Below are positions 9,260 through 16,957 of a DNA stretch of 39,609 bases, piece after piece. Location: the NCBI GenBank assembly GCA_020719005.1, contig DYQZ01000005.1, positions 1 through 39,609 on the forward strand, given 5' to 3'. The DNA is from Candidatus Omnitrophus sp. Its GTDB lineage: Bacteria > Omnitrophota > Gorgyraeia > Zapsychrales > Fredricksoniimonadaceae. The notes under the pieces were generated by a model, which searched no databases, was not told the DNA's origin, and saw only the letters and a program-made list of their open reading frames with translations. A program made the position numbers and the translations under genes. The first letter of the stretch is position 1. Each line of letters opens with the position of its first letter.

Positions 9260-10321
9260 TTACGCGGGATATGATCCCAGTATTTTTAAGAATTTGCACA
9301 TCCCCTCGAGCTGTCCGAGGGCTTTCTTTACTTTTACATCATCACGATGGCCTTCAAGATCCACAAAGAAATAATAATCCCAAGCCTTCCTTTTGATCGG
9401 ACGCGACTCAATGCGGGTCATGTTGATCTTGTTCTTCGCGAATGGCGAGAGCATCGCCTGCAATGCCCCGACCTTATCCTTGATCGAGAAAACGATCGAT
9501 GTCTTGTCTCGCCCCGTCGAAGGCGCATCCTGCTTCGCGATCACAAAGAACCGTGTCGCATTATGCGCAATGTCCTGGATATCCGTCTTTAACACCGGCA
9601 ATTTATAGATACGCGCACATTCAGGGGACGTGATCGCCGCCGCATTCTTCTCGTGTGAAGCAATGCACGCCGCATCCGTCGTTGCGCCCACCGCAATCTG
9701 CGCTACTTTTTCAGACGACAAATTCGCCATCAACCAATTGCGGCACTGCGCCAACACCTGCGGATTAGAATACACTTTCTTAATTCTTTCGATCGGGCAC
9801 TTTGAAAGCAGACTGTGCGATATCCTGATGGTGATCTCGGCACACGCCTGAAGATTTGACTCCACCAAACGATCCGCCGTCGGCGTAACAGTCCCCTCAA
9901 CAGAATTCTCGATCGGAACCACCCCATAATCACAATCATGATGCTCCACACGCGTGAACACATCCTCAATACTGCCGCACCCGACATAAACAAGCTGGGA
10001 TCCAAATTTCTTAAGTGCCGCCGTGTGTGAATTCGATCCTTCCGAACCGAGATACGCGATGCGTAGTGGCTTTTCAAGCGACAACGATGAGGACATGACC
10101 TCGCGATAAATAGCTTCAACAGCGCCGCTGGGCATAGGGCCCTTATTCAGCGCCTTGACCCGGTCCAACACCTTGCGTTCCCGTGCGGGCGCATAGATCC
10201 CGGCATTGGTCGCTTTCTTGGCCTTGCCGATCTCCAAAGACACTTGGGCGCGCTCATTTAAGACCGCGACGATCTTTTCATCCAGCAGATCAATTTTCTG
10301 TCGAAGGTGTGTCAGATCCAT
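9260..10321 (-). CDS. pheA: bifunctional chorismate mutase / prephenate dehydratase with ACT domain
   Basis: AroQ-type N-terminus (LRQKIDLLDEKIVAVLNERAQVSLEIGKAK), PDT motifs (IENSVEGTV, NATRFFVI), ACT domain (ESRPIKRKAWDYYFFVDLEGH). Confidence 0.95.
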   Translation of the reverse strand: MDLTHLRQKIDLLDEKIVAVLNERAQVSLEIGKAKKATNAGIYAPARERKVLDRVKALNKGPMPSGAVEAIYREVMSSSLSLEKPLRIAYLGSEGSNSHTAALKKFGSQLVYVGCGSIEDVFTRVEHHDCDYGVVPIENSVEGTVTPTADRLVESNLQACAEITIRISHSLLSKCPIERIKKVYSNPQVLAQCRNWLMANLSSEKVAQIAVGATTDAACIASHEKNAAAITSPECARIYKLPVLKTDIQDIAHNATRFFVIAKQDAPSTGRDKTSIVFSIKDKVGALQAMLSPFAKNKINMTRIESRPIKRKAWDYYFFVDLEGHRDDVKVKKALGQLEGMCKFLKILGSYPA

Positions 10322-11144
10322 GCTTATTCTCCGTCGTGTCAATATCCGTGTTCATCAAACGGGCCTGCCCGCTTGATTCACCGCTGATCTCTTCTTCCAT
10401 CCGATCAGGATTATGGGTGCACGCCTGTTTCTCAAGTTCATCAATATCCAATCTTGTGCGTGCCTTGGCCAATTCTTCAGCCAGCGCGGCCTCATGTTCT
10501 ACTTCCGGCACCGCCGAGACAGGCTCACCCGCCGCGGTTTCAACAAAACTTTCCTGCACAACAGGCGCATCCGCTGTCACGACCGTTGGAGCCACTTCAT
10601 TAGCCTTGCCAACAAGCGCCGGGAATTCCTCAAGCTTCGGCAGATCCTCCAGTGCACGTAGCCCGAAATATTCCAGGAACTGCTGTGTCGTACCATACAC
10701 ATACGGCCGCCCCGGGACTTCTTTGCGCCCCGCGATCTTAATAAGCCCCTTGTTCAGCAGATGCATCACAACACCGTCGGAGTTCACCCCGCGCAGCACC
10801 TCGACATCGGTGCGCGATACCGGCTGTTTATAGGCAATGATCGCCAGCGCCTCAAGCGCGGGACGTGATAATTTTTCCTTATGGCGCGTCTTATAAAATT
10901 CACGGATATAACCCGCGAATAAAGGATTGGAAAGCATCTGCCATCCGCCCGCGATCTCAATGACCGTAACACCTTTGCTGGCCACTTCATAATCTGTACG
11001 CAGCGCACTGAGCGCCTCTTTGATATCGTGAGCACCAACGCCGACGATCGCATCCTTGAACTGATCGATCGTGACCGGCTTCTCACTGACGAAGAGAAGC
11101 GCCTCAAGCGCACCTTTTAAATGATCAAGCTGTGATTGTTCCAT
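10290..11144 (-). CDS. scpB: segregation and condensation protein B, with long acidic C-terminal tail
   Basis: winged-helix ScpB motifs (LEALLFVSEKPVT, LSRPALEALAIIAYKQPVSRTDVEVLRGVNSDG). Confidence 0.93.
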   Translation of the reverse strand: MEQSQLDHLKGALEALLFVSEKPVTIDQFKDAIVGVGAHDIKEALSALRTDYEVASKGVTVIEIAGGWQMLSNPLFAGYIREFYKTRHKEKLSRPALEALAIIAYKQPVSRTDVEVLRGVNSDGVVMHLLNKGLIKIAGRKEVPGRPYVYGTTQQFLEYFGLRALEDLPKLEEFPALVGKANEVAPTVVTADAPVVQESFVETAAGEPVSAVPEVEHEAALAEELAKARTRLDIDELEKQACTHNPDRMEEEISGESSGQARLMNTDIDTTENKHGSDTPSTEN

Positions 11145-11770
11145 TAGGCCATGACCTTTTGTTTATAGATCTCGTTAAGCAATTCCTCGACCGTCGCAAG
11201 CGTCGGCTGACGTGACAATGCCTTGTCGATCATCTCCTCGGCCTCGGCTTTCTTATACTGCAACTGCACCAAAACCGCCAACGCCTCGTCGCGGAATGGC
11301 ACCGCAGCCGTTGCCTGCGCCTTGAGCGCATGATCCTTGATCAAACCGAACCGGCTGACCTTGCCCTGCAATTTCGCGATAATATCTTTTGCTTTCTGCT
11401 GTCCGATCCCGGGCAGCGTCTTTAAGAAAGCCGCATCCCCCTGATCAATCGCGCGCGCAATATCCGCGATCGAACGGTCCAGCGCCCGGATCGCGGCCTT
11501 TGGCCCGATACCGGAAACAGAAATGAACTGCAAAAAGAAATCCTTCTCAAGCTCATTTAAGAATCCGAACAAATGCGCTGTTCCGCTCGAGGGGTTCATC
11601 TGCAAATAATAATACGTCGATAAAGTCACCAGACCCTCAGCATCGACCATGCCGTCAATGCGCTCCATCACAGAGCACGGGACCATGACCTCATAAAAAA
11701 TGCCGCTGACATTAATGACAACGGCATTTTCTTTCTTCTCAACTATATTTCCTCTGATACGGGCGATCAT
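11144..11770 (-). CDS. ruvA: Holliday junction DNA helicase subunit RuvA
   Basis: MIARIRGNIVEK start; HhH motifs VSGIGPKAAIRAL, LPGIGQQKAKDIIAKL. Confidence 0.95.
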   Translation of the reverse strand: MIARIRGNIVEKKENAVVINVSGIFYEVMVPCSVMERIDGMVDAEGLVTLSTYYYLQMNPSSGTAHLFGFLNELEKDFFLQFISVSGIGPKAAIRALDRSIADIARAIDQGDAAFLKTLPGIGQQKAKDIIAKLQGKVSRFGLIKDHALKAQATAAVPFRDEALAVLVQLQYKKAEAEEMIDKALSRQPTLATVEELLNEIYKQKVMA

Positions 11771-12255
11771 ATCTGTATCCCTCGCGACATCGACGCGTAT
11801 CCCAGCGCCAATGCCAACGCATCAGACGCATCTAAGGTCAATTTATCCGCATCCACCTTAAGCACTTGTGCCACCACCCGGCATGTCTGTTCTTTGCTGG
11901 CATTGCCGTTGCCAACGACCGCCTTGCGGATCCGCTTAGGGCTTTCCTCAACGAGCAAAAGGCCCTGCTCGGCGCACACCAGACAAATAACACCGCGCGC
12001 ATGCCCCATAATGGAGGAGGTGACCGGATGCTTCACATGGCTGTATAACTTCTCAAGCACCAGCACATCTGGCTTATGCCGAACGACCAACCCGGTCAAA
12101 TGCGTATGTATTTTTAAGAGCTTTTCGGGTAGCGCGCCCGTCTGTTTCGGCTCAATGATCCCGGCCTCAACAGGCTTCACACGCCCGTCTTTATCAACTG
12201 TCACGACACCATACCCCGTAGCCTTAAGCCCGGGATCAATGCCCATTATCTTCAT
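11767..12255 (-). CDS. ruvC: crossover junction endodeoxyribonuclease RuvC
   Basis: MKIMGIDPGLKATGYGVV; VLEKLYSHVKHPVTSSIMGHARGV; ALALGYA. Confidence 0.96.
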   Translation of the reverse strand: MKIMGIDPGLKATGYGVVTVDKDGRVKPVEAGIIEPKQTGALPEKLLKIHTHLTGLVVRHKPDVLVLEKLYSHVKHPVTSSIMGHARGVICLVCAEQGLLLVEESPKRIRKAVVGNGNASKEQTCRVVAQVLKVDADKLTLDASDALALALGYASMSRGIQI

Positions 12256-13004
12256 TATTCTGCAATAGCTGCCATATCTTCGTCGGAAATATCGAAGTTG
12301 GCATACACATTTTGAACGTCTTCCAGATCTTCCAGCGTTTCAATGAGTGCAAGAACACTCTTGGCTTCCTGACCCGCGACCTTGATCGTGGACGTCGGGA
12401 TCATCGTGACTTCCGCTGACTTCATCGGGATCTTTTTCGCTTCAACCGCAAGACGCACTTTTTCAAATACCGCGACTTCGGTCGTGATCTCATACGCATC
12501 ACCCTCAGTCGTCATATCCTCAGCCCCAGCCTCAAGAACAATGTCCATGAGATCGCTCTCGCCGATCGCCTTGGTCTCGACCACGATAAGCCCTTTTTTA
12601 TTGAACAAAAAAGCCACCGAACCCGGGGACGCTAAACTGCTGCTCTTACGGGTAAGCGCACTGCGTACTTCAGCGGTCGTGCGGTTCTTGTTATCTGTTA
12701 GCCCGTCGATAAAAATAGCCACGCCGCCTGGACCATACGCGTCGAACGTGAATGATTCATAAATAATTCCTTCGCCACCGCCGGTGCCTTTTTTGATAGC
12801 ACTCTCGACGTTAGAACCCGGCATACCGATACCACGCGCACGGGTCATCGCCATACGCAAACGCGGGTTCATATCCGGATCGCCACCGCCTTCTTTCGCC
12901 GCTGTGGTGATCTCTCGCGCCATCTTCGTGAACGAAGCCCCGCGCTTCGAATCCGTGATCGCCTTCTTATGCTTGATTTTTGCCCACTTTGAATGACCTG
13001 ACAT
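12255..13004 (-). CDS. yebC: YebC/PmpR (TACO1) family protein
   Basis: MSGHSKWAKIKHKKAITDSKRGASFTKMAREI signature. Confidence 0.97.
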   Translation of the reverse strand: MSGHSKWAKIKHKKAITDSKRGASFTKMAREITTAAKEGGGDPDMNPRLRMAMTRARGIGMPGSNVESAIKKGTGGGEGIIYESFTFDAYGPGGVAIFIDGLTDNKNRTTAEVRSALTRKSSSLASPGSVAFLFNKKGLIVVETKAIGESDLMDIVLEAGAEDMTTEGDAYEITTEVAVFEKVRLAVEAKKIPMKSAEVTMIPTSTIKVAGQEAKSVLALIETLEDLEDVQNVYANFDISDEDMAAIAE

Positions 13005-13045
13005 GATCCTGCCTCCGTTAACTGCGTTTGTTTTTTAATCTCTAT

Positions 13046-13388
13046 ATCAAGCAGACCATAAGCCGAGTTCTGTTCCTCTCCCGAAGGAAAGGCGGACAGC
13101 CATCTGTCTCACTCCACCAGTCGCCCGGCGGACTCTTGCGGCCTACCCGGGAATACGAACGGTACGGATGATACCGTGTCCGAAGACTCTTCCCATATTT
13201 GGCCTTACTCCACGCAGAGAATGCCCGTTTCACCCTCTTCCCCGAAAGGAAAAGTATCGTCACTGTGGCTCTGATCATCCGCGGCTTTAACACCGCGCTC
13301 GCAGCGTTACCTGCGTGCGTTATCCTATGGAGCTCGGACTTTCCCCCCCGATGACAAATTCATCGGCGCGGCTATCCTGGCCTGCTTT
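13046..13388 (-). ncRNA. rnpB: RNase P RNA (bacterial, rnpB)
   Basis: minus strand CR-I GGAAAGTCCGAGCTCCATAGG (near 13324-13344) and CR-V ACAGAACTCGGCTTAT (13058-13073). P1 = AAGCAGGCC (13379-13387) x GGTCTGCTT (13049-13057); P2 = GGATAGCC (13370-13377) x GGCTGTCC (13094-13101); P3 = CCGATGA-5nt-TCATCGG (13348-13366). Confidence 0.95.
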
Positions 13389-13781
13389 TTTTCTAAGAAC
13401 AGACGATGCGAGGCGGTCAGCTTCTGTATTCTCTTCCCGCGGCACCGCTTTGAATTCAACCTTCTTGAAACTTTTTAAAAGTTCGATCGCTTCTTTGTGA
13501 AGCGGGATCATGTTCGGATGCTTGACCTTGTAGGCCCCCTTGATCTGGAAAAACATGAGCTCACTGTCCGTACGGACGCGGATATGCTCGGCGCTAAGTG
13601 TCTTGAGTTCTTTCAACCCGCGGATCAGGGCTGAATATTCCGCTACATTATTCGTCGTATTGCCAATGGCTTCCGCGACCCTACGAACAACTTTTCCGTT
13701 ACAATAGATGATCACACCCACAGAGGCAGGCCCGGGATTCCCGCTGCAGCCTCCATCTGTGAACATCTCATAAATATTCAT
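13320..13781 (-). CDS. rnhA: RNase HI family protein; 3' end overlaps rnpB
   Basis: YEMFTDGGCSGNPGPASVGV, NVAEYSALIRGLKEL, RTDSELMFFQIKGAYKVKHPNM, EENTEADRLAS; frame remains open about 68 nt into rnpB. Confidence 0.92.
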   Translation of the reverse strand: MNIYEMFTDGGCSGNPGPASVGVIIYCNGKVVRRVAEAIGNTTNNVAEYSALIRGLKELKTLSAEHIRVRTDSELMFFQIKGAYKVKHPNMIPLHKEAIELLKSFKKVEFKAVPREENTEADRLASSVLRKKAGQDSRADEFVIGGESPSSIG

Positions 13782-14506
13782 TACAGGTCTTCAGGCAGAT
13801 AAATGAACCGCGCACACATCTCACAACGGACCACATCTTCATACATCTTGATGCGATTTACCGTCTGTTCGGGAACATTCATGAAACACCCGCCGCACGA
13901 CATCCCTGCCACAGGAACAAGCGCGATCCCGCCGCGATTATCGATCACGCGTTCATAGACCGCCAACATATTTTTATCTATACCTTCAGCCGCCTCACGA
14001 CGCTGACCTGCCAGACCGTCCACTTTTTCTTCAAGTGCGCGGATGGCCGCATCTATCTTTTCTTTCTCAGCGAGATACTGCTTTTCTTCGCCCGCGAGGA
14101 ATTCTTTTTCTTTAACAACATCCTGCTGAAGCTTTTCAACCGTTTCCATCGACCGCAGGATCTCATCCTCAAGGATCGATTTATCAGCTTTCAGGTTCTC
14201 GATCTCAAAAAGCTTGATCTGATATTCTTTATTGGTCTTAAGGGTCATAAGCGCCGCATTCGCCTTGACGATATCATCTTCTTTATTCTTCAGATCCCCT
14301 TCAACCTTTTTACGCGCCAACTCAGCCTGCTTGATCGACGTCTCAAGTTCATGGAACTGCTGTTTCTTGGCCTCGTATTTTTCTTTCAGCCCTTCAAGCT
14401 CAGCCGGCTTGTCCTTTAGCCCGCGCTTGTACTCATAAAGCTCTGTATCAAACTTTTGAAGTGCGACGAGCTTCTTGATCAAATCCTTAACATTCTGTCC
14501 AGCCAC
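13781..14506 (-). CDS. coiled-coil protein with C4-type zinc ribbon (DUF164/CdsZ-like)
   Basis: long coiled coil, C-terminal CGGCFMNVPEQTVNRIKMYEDVVRCEMCARFIY. Confidence 0.88.
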   Translation of the reverse strand: MAGQNVKDLIKKLVALQKFDTELYEYKRGLKDKPAELEGLKEKYEAKKQQFHELETSIKQAELARKKVEGDLKNKEDDIVKANAALMTLKTNKEYQIKLFEIENLKADKSILEDEILRSMETVEKLQQDVVKEKEFLAGEEKQYLAEKEKIDAAIRALEEKVDGLAGQRREAAEGIDKNMLAVYERVIDNRGGIALVPVAGMSCGGCFMNVPEQTVNRIKMYEDVVRCEMCARFIYLPEDL

Positions 14507-14554
14507 GTTTTCCTTCTTTCCGCAGAATAATTTTATACTTCCCTATGAAAAAAC

Positions 14555-14631
14555 TGGTGGACGCAGTAGGGATCGAACCTACGACCTCTGCCATGTGAGG
14601 GCAACGCTCTAACCAACTGAGCTATGCGTCC
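14555..14631 (-). tRNA. tRNA-Val (CAC), 3' CCA encoded
   Basis: minus strand GGACGCATAGCTCAGTTGGTTAGAGCGTTGCCCTCACATGGCAGAGGTCGTAGGTTCGATCCCTACTGCGTCCACCA; anticodon loop CTCACAT. Confidence 0.96.
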
Positions 14632-14640
14632 AAAATCCAC

Positions 14641-14761
14641 GGGACTGTTTCAAAACGCCTATCTGCGGCGTTATTTCCGCGTTCGCTTGTGCGGCGTACT
14701 GATGTACGCCTCCGCGCTCACTTCGAAAATGCCTTGCATCTAGGCATTTTGAATCAGTCCC
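14641..14761. repeat. 121-bp palindromic multi-hairpin element between the two tRNA genes
   Basis: terminal inverted repeat GGGACTGtTTCAAAAcGCCTA / TAGGCaTTTTGAAtCAGTCCC (19 of 21 paired); internal AACGCC-7nt-GGCGTT, GGCGTAC-TGAT-GTACGCC and AAAATGCC-9nt-GGCATTTT hairpins. Confidence 0.8.
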
Positions 14762-14820
14762 AATATATTTTATAAGAACTTTAAAAAGTCTTAATCTTTC
14801 TTTCCTGGTCGATAAAATAA

Positions 14821-14894
14821 TGGGCCCACCAGGACTCGAACCTGGGACCAAGAGATTATGAGTCTCCTGCTCTAACCGACTGAGCTATAGGCCC
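14821..14894 (-). tRNA. tRNA with CAU anticodon, most like tRNA-Ile2 (lysidine-modified); CCA not encoded
   Basis: minus strand GGGCCTATAGCTCAGTCGGTTAGAGCAGGAGACTCATAATCTCTTGGTCCCAGGTTCGAGTCCTGGTGGGCCCA; anticodon arm resembles tRNA-Ile2 (..GACTCATAATC.CTTGGTC) more than elongator or initiator Met. Confidence 0.85.
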
Positions 14895-14948
14895 AAGATC
14901 TCTATTACTTACTAAAAAGAACAATTCTAACTAGAAAAATGTCTAAAA

Positions 14949-14977
14949 ATCATACCACAGACCCCCTGTTTTTTCAA
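14949..14977 (-). promoter_or_regulatory. sigma70-type promoter for tRNA-Ile (TTGAAA-N17-TATGAT)
   Basis: -35 at 14972-14977, -10 at 14949-14954 on the minus strand, 17-nt spacer; very AT-rich tract (about 14998-15018) upstream could be an UP element. Confidence 0.7.
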
Positions 14978-15075
14978 TGTGAAAAGTTTTGCGCCTTTAT
15001 AATTATAATATATAGAGACCTAGCTCAAAAGGCCGGAGGCCCAACCTTGGCAATAAGCAATAATTGACGCAAACC

Positions 15076-15202
15076 AAATGTTGCCAGTCTCAGGTATGTT
15101 GACCGCGCGAGTTAAAAAAACGTCTCCCCCTAACCCAAATATGAAAGACGTTTTTTTCTGTCTGAGCGAGGGCAACATGCCTGAGACTATCAGGCAACAT
15201 TT
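15076..15202. repeat. giant imperfect hairpin element in the intergenic region between rpoD and tRNA-Ile
   Basis: AAATGTTGCC+AGTCTCAGGTATGTTG (15076-15101) pairs with CAACATGCCTGAGACT-atca-GGCAACATTT (15173-15202); inner AAAAAAACGTCT (15114-15125) x AGACGTTTTTTT (15146-15157). Confidence 0.75.
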
Positions 15203-15296
15203 CCGAGTTTTAAAGATGCGCTAACATGAACACCTTGAAGACCGGTATGTTGAGGCGATTCCTCGGCCTGTGGGCCTCGGAATGACGGTTAAATAA

Positions 15297-15327
15297 AAAG
15301 GCCTGCTCGTTTCTTGAGCAGGCCTTT
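15297..15327 (-). terminator. rho-independent terminator of rpoD (potentially bidirectional)
   Basis: AAAGGCCTGCTC-loop-GAGCAGGCCTTT followed by T-rich tract on the minus strand. Confidence 0.9.
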
Positions 15328-15352
15328 CTTGGAACTTTATCATACGCGAAGA

Positions 15353-16945
15353 TCAGATCGCGTAATCGTCTTTCGCGGACATATCAATGAACGTCTTGAT
15401 ACGGCGAGAGCGCGTGGGATGACGCAACTTCCGAAGCGCCTTGGATTCGATCTGACGGACACGTTCACGGGTCACGTTGAACTCTGCCCCGACCTCTTCG
15501 AGCGTCCGGCTTGTGCCGTCCACGATCCCGAAACGAAGCTCAAGGATCTTGCGTTCGCGTTCATCCAAGGTATCCAGAACACCACCAATTTCATCCTTCA
15601 GCATCGAATGGAGCGTTGCCTGAGCGGGTGAAATAGCCTTTTTATCCTCGATAAAGTCCCCGAAGTGCGTGTCACCCTCGTCGCCGATCGGCGTCTGCAA
15701 GGATATCGGCACCTGGGAGATCTTCATGATCTCCTTTACCTTGGAAACAGAGATCTTCATCTTTGCCGCGATCTCCTGAGGAGATGGCTCACGCCCGTTC
15801 TCCTGCACGAACATACGGGAAATACGAATGATCTTGTTAATAGTCTCGGTCATATGCACCGGGATACGGATCGTGCGCGCCTGATCCGCGATCGAACGCG
15901 TGATCGCCTGACGGATCCACCATGTCGCATACGTCGAGAATTTATAACCGCGCTGATACTCGAACTTCTCGACCGCGCGGATAAGACCCATGTTCCCTTC
16001 CTGAATAAGATCCAGGAAAGATAAACCACGATTAATATACTTCTTTGCGATCGACACCACGAGACGAAGGTTAGCCTCGACCAAAAGTTTCTTGGCCTTG
16101 TTGAATTCGCTCTGGCGCATTTTGATACTGCGCAACTGCTTCTTCAACGTCTCAACAGGCTGTCCAAGATCTTTGAGGATCTTACGACGGGATTCTTCAA
16201 GGTCCTTACGAGGCACCGGCGTTTTCTTAAGCGTTAACTGCCGCTCAAGACGCGCCACTTCGTCGATCTGCTTTTCAATACGCGAGATCATCTGCTCATT
16301 CACAGAGGAGGTCAGCTTGAACTCTGAAAGCATGCGGGCACAATCACTTGTTCCGGCTTTCATGTGCTTGACCTTATCCAAAAGACGCTTGAGGTCTTTC
16401 AGCAATTTCGGCCTGCGTTCAAGTTCGTCCTTGACCACATCCTCAACATTGATCTCTTCCTTGAGCGCCTGATCGATCGTGCTGATCGCCTCTTTACGGG
16501 CGAACGCGGTCATAAAAAGAGCTTCCGCGAACTTGATCTCAGCCTCTTCGATACGCTTCGCCAACGAGATCTCTTCATCACGCGTAAGTAGCGGAATGGA
16601 GCCCATCTGCTTCAGATACATTTTCACCGGATCGTCGAGCGGGATGAACTTATCAGAGTAATCATCCTCATCACGATTTTCTTCACGGACACGACGGAGC
16701 TGCTGTTCGCGGGTTTCTTCCGCTTCGCCCTCCGGTTCCGCATCAGCATCCTCATCCGCGTCAATGACACGGATACCTTTGCCGTCTAAGATCTCAAAAA
16801 CCTGATCGATCTCTTCAGAAGAATCGATGGAATCGGAAAGTGTCTGATTGACCTCATCATAGGTCAAAAAGCCTTTCTTCTTTCCTGAGTCGATCAACTT
16901 CTCAAGATCCCCATGCAGATCTTTTTCTTTTTCTGGTTCCCTCAT
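15353..16945 (-). CDS. rpoD: RNA polymerase primary sigma factor (sigma70/RpoD)
   Basis: region 2 ([59 protein letters not shown]) and region 4 ([27 protein letters not shown]). Confidence 0.98.
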   Translation of the reverse strand: MREPEKEKDLHGDLEKLIDSGKKKGFLTYDEVNQTLSDSIDSSEEIDQVFEILDGKGIRVIDADEDADAEPEGEAEETREQQLRRVREENRDEDDYSDKFIPLDDPVKMYLKQMGSIPLLTRDEEISLAKRIEEAEIKFAEALFMTAFARKEAISTIDQALKEEINVEDVVKDELERRPKLLKDLKRLLDKVKHMKAGTSDCARMLSEFKLTSSVNEQMISRIEKQIDEVARLERQLTLKKTPVPRKDLEESRRKILKDLGQPVETLKKQLRSIKMRQSEFNKAKKLLVEANLRLVVSIAKKYINRGLSFLDLIQEGNMGLIRAVEKFEYQRGYKFSTYATWWIRQAITRSIADQARTIRIPVHMTETINKIIRISRMFVQENGREPSPQEIAAKMKISVSKVKEIMKISQVPISLQTPIGDEGDTHFGDFIEDKKAISPAQATLHSMLKDEIGGVLDTLDERERKILELRFGIVDGTSRTLEEVGAEFNVTRERVRQIESKALRKLRHPTRSRRIKTFIDMSAKDDYAI

Positions 16946-16957
16946 CCTATTACCTCA

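Noticed and set aside
13042-13293. Minus-strand ORF of 83 aa (MLKPRMIRATVTILFL...)
   Set aside because: Lies entirely within rnpB; explained by the RNase P RNA gene.
14609-14851. Minus-strand ORF of 80 aa (MVPGSSPGGPIILS...)
   Set aside because: Spans part of tRNA-Ile, the palindromic element and part of tRNA-Val; a typical spurious tRNA-derived ORF.
14821-14894. Assigning the CAU tRNA as elongator or initiator methionine
   Set aside because: The anticodon arm and variable region (GACTCATAATCTCTTGGTC) fit tRNA-Ile2 better, and initiator hallmarks (C1xA72 mismatch, GGG/CCC anticodon stem) are absent. tRNAscan-SE/TFAM with a check for tilS would settle it.
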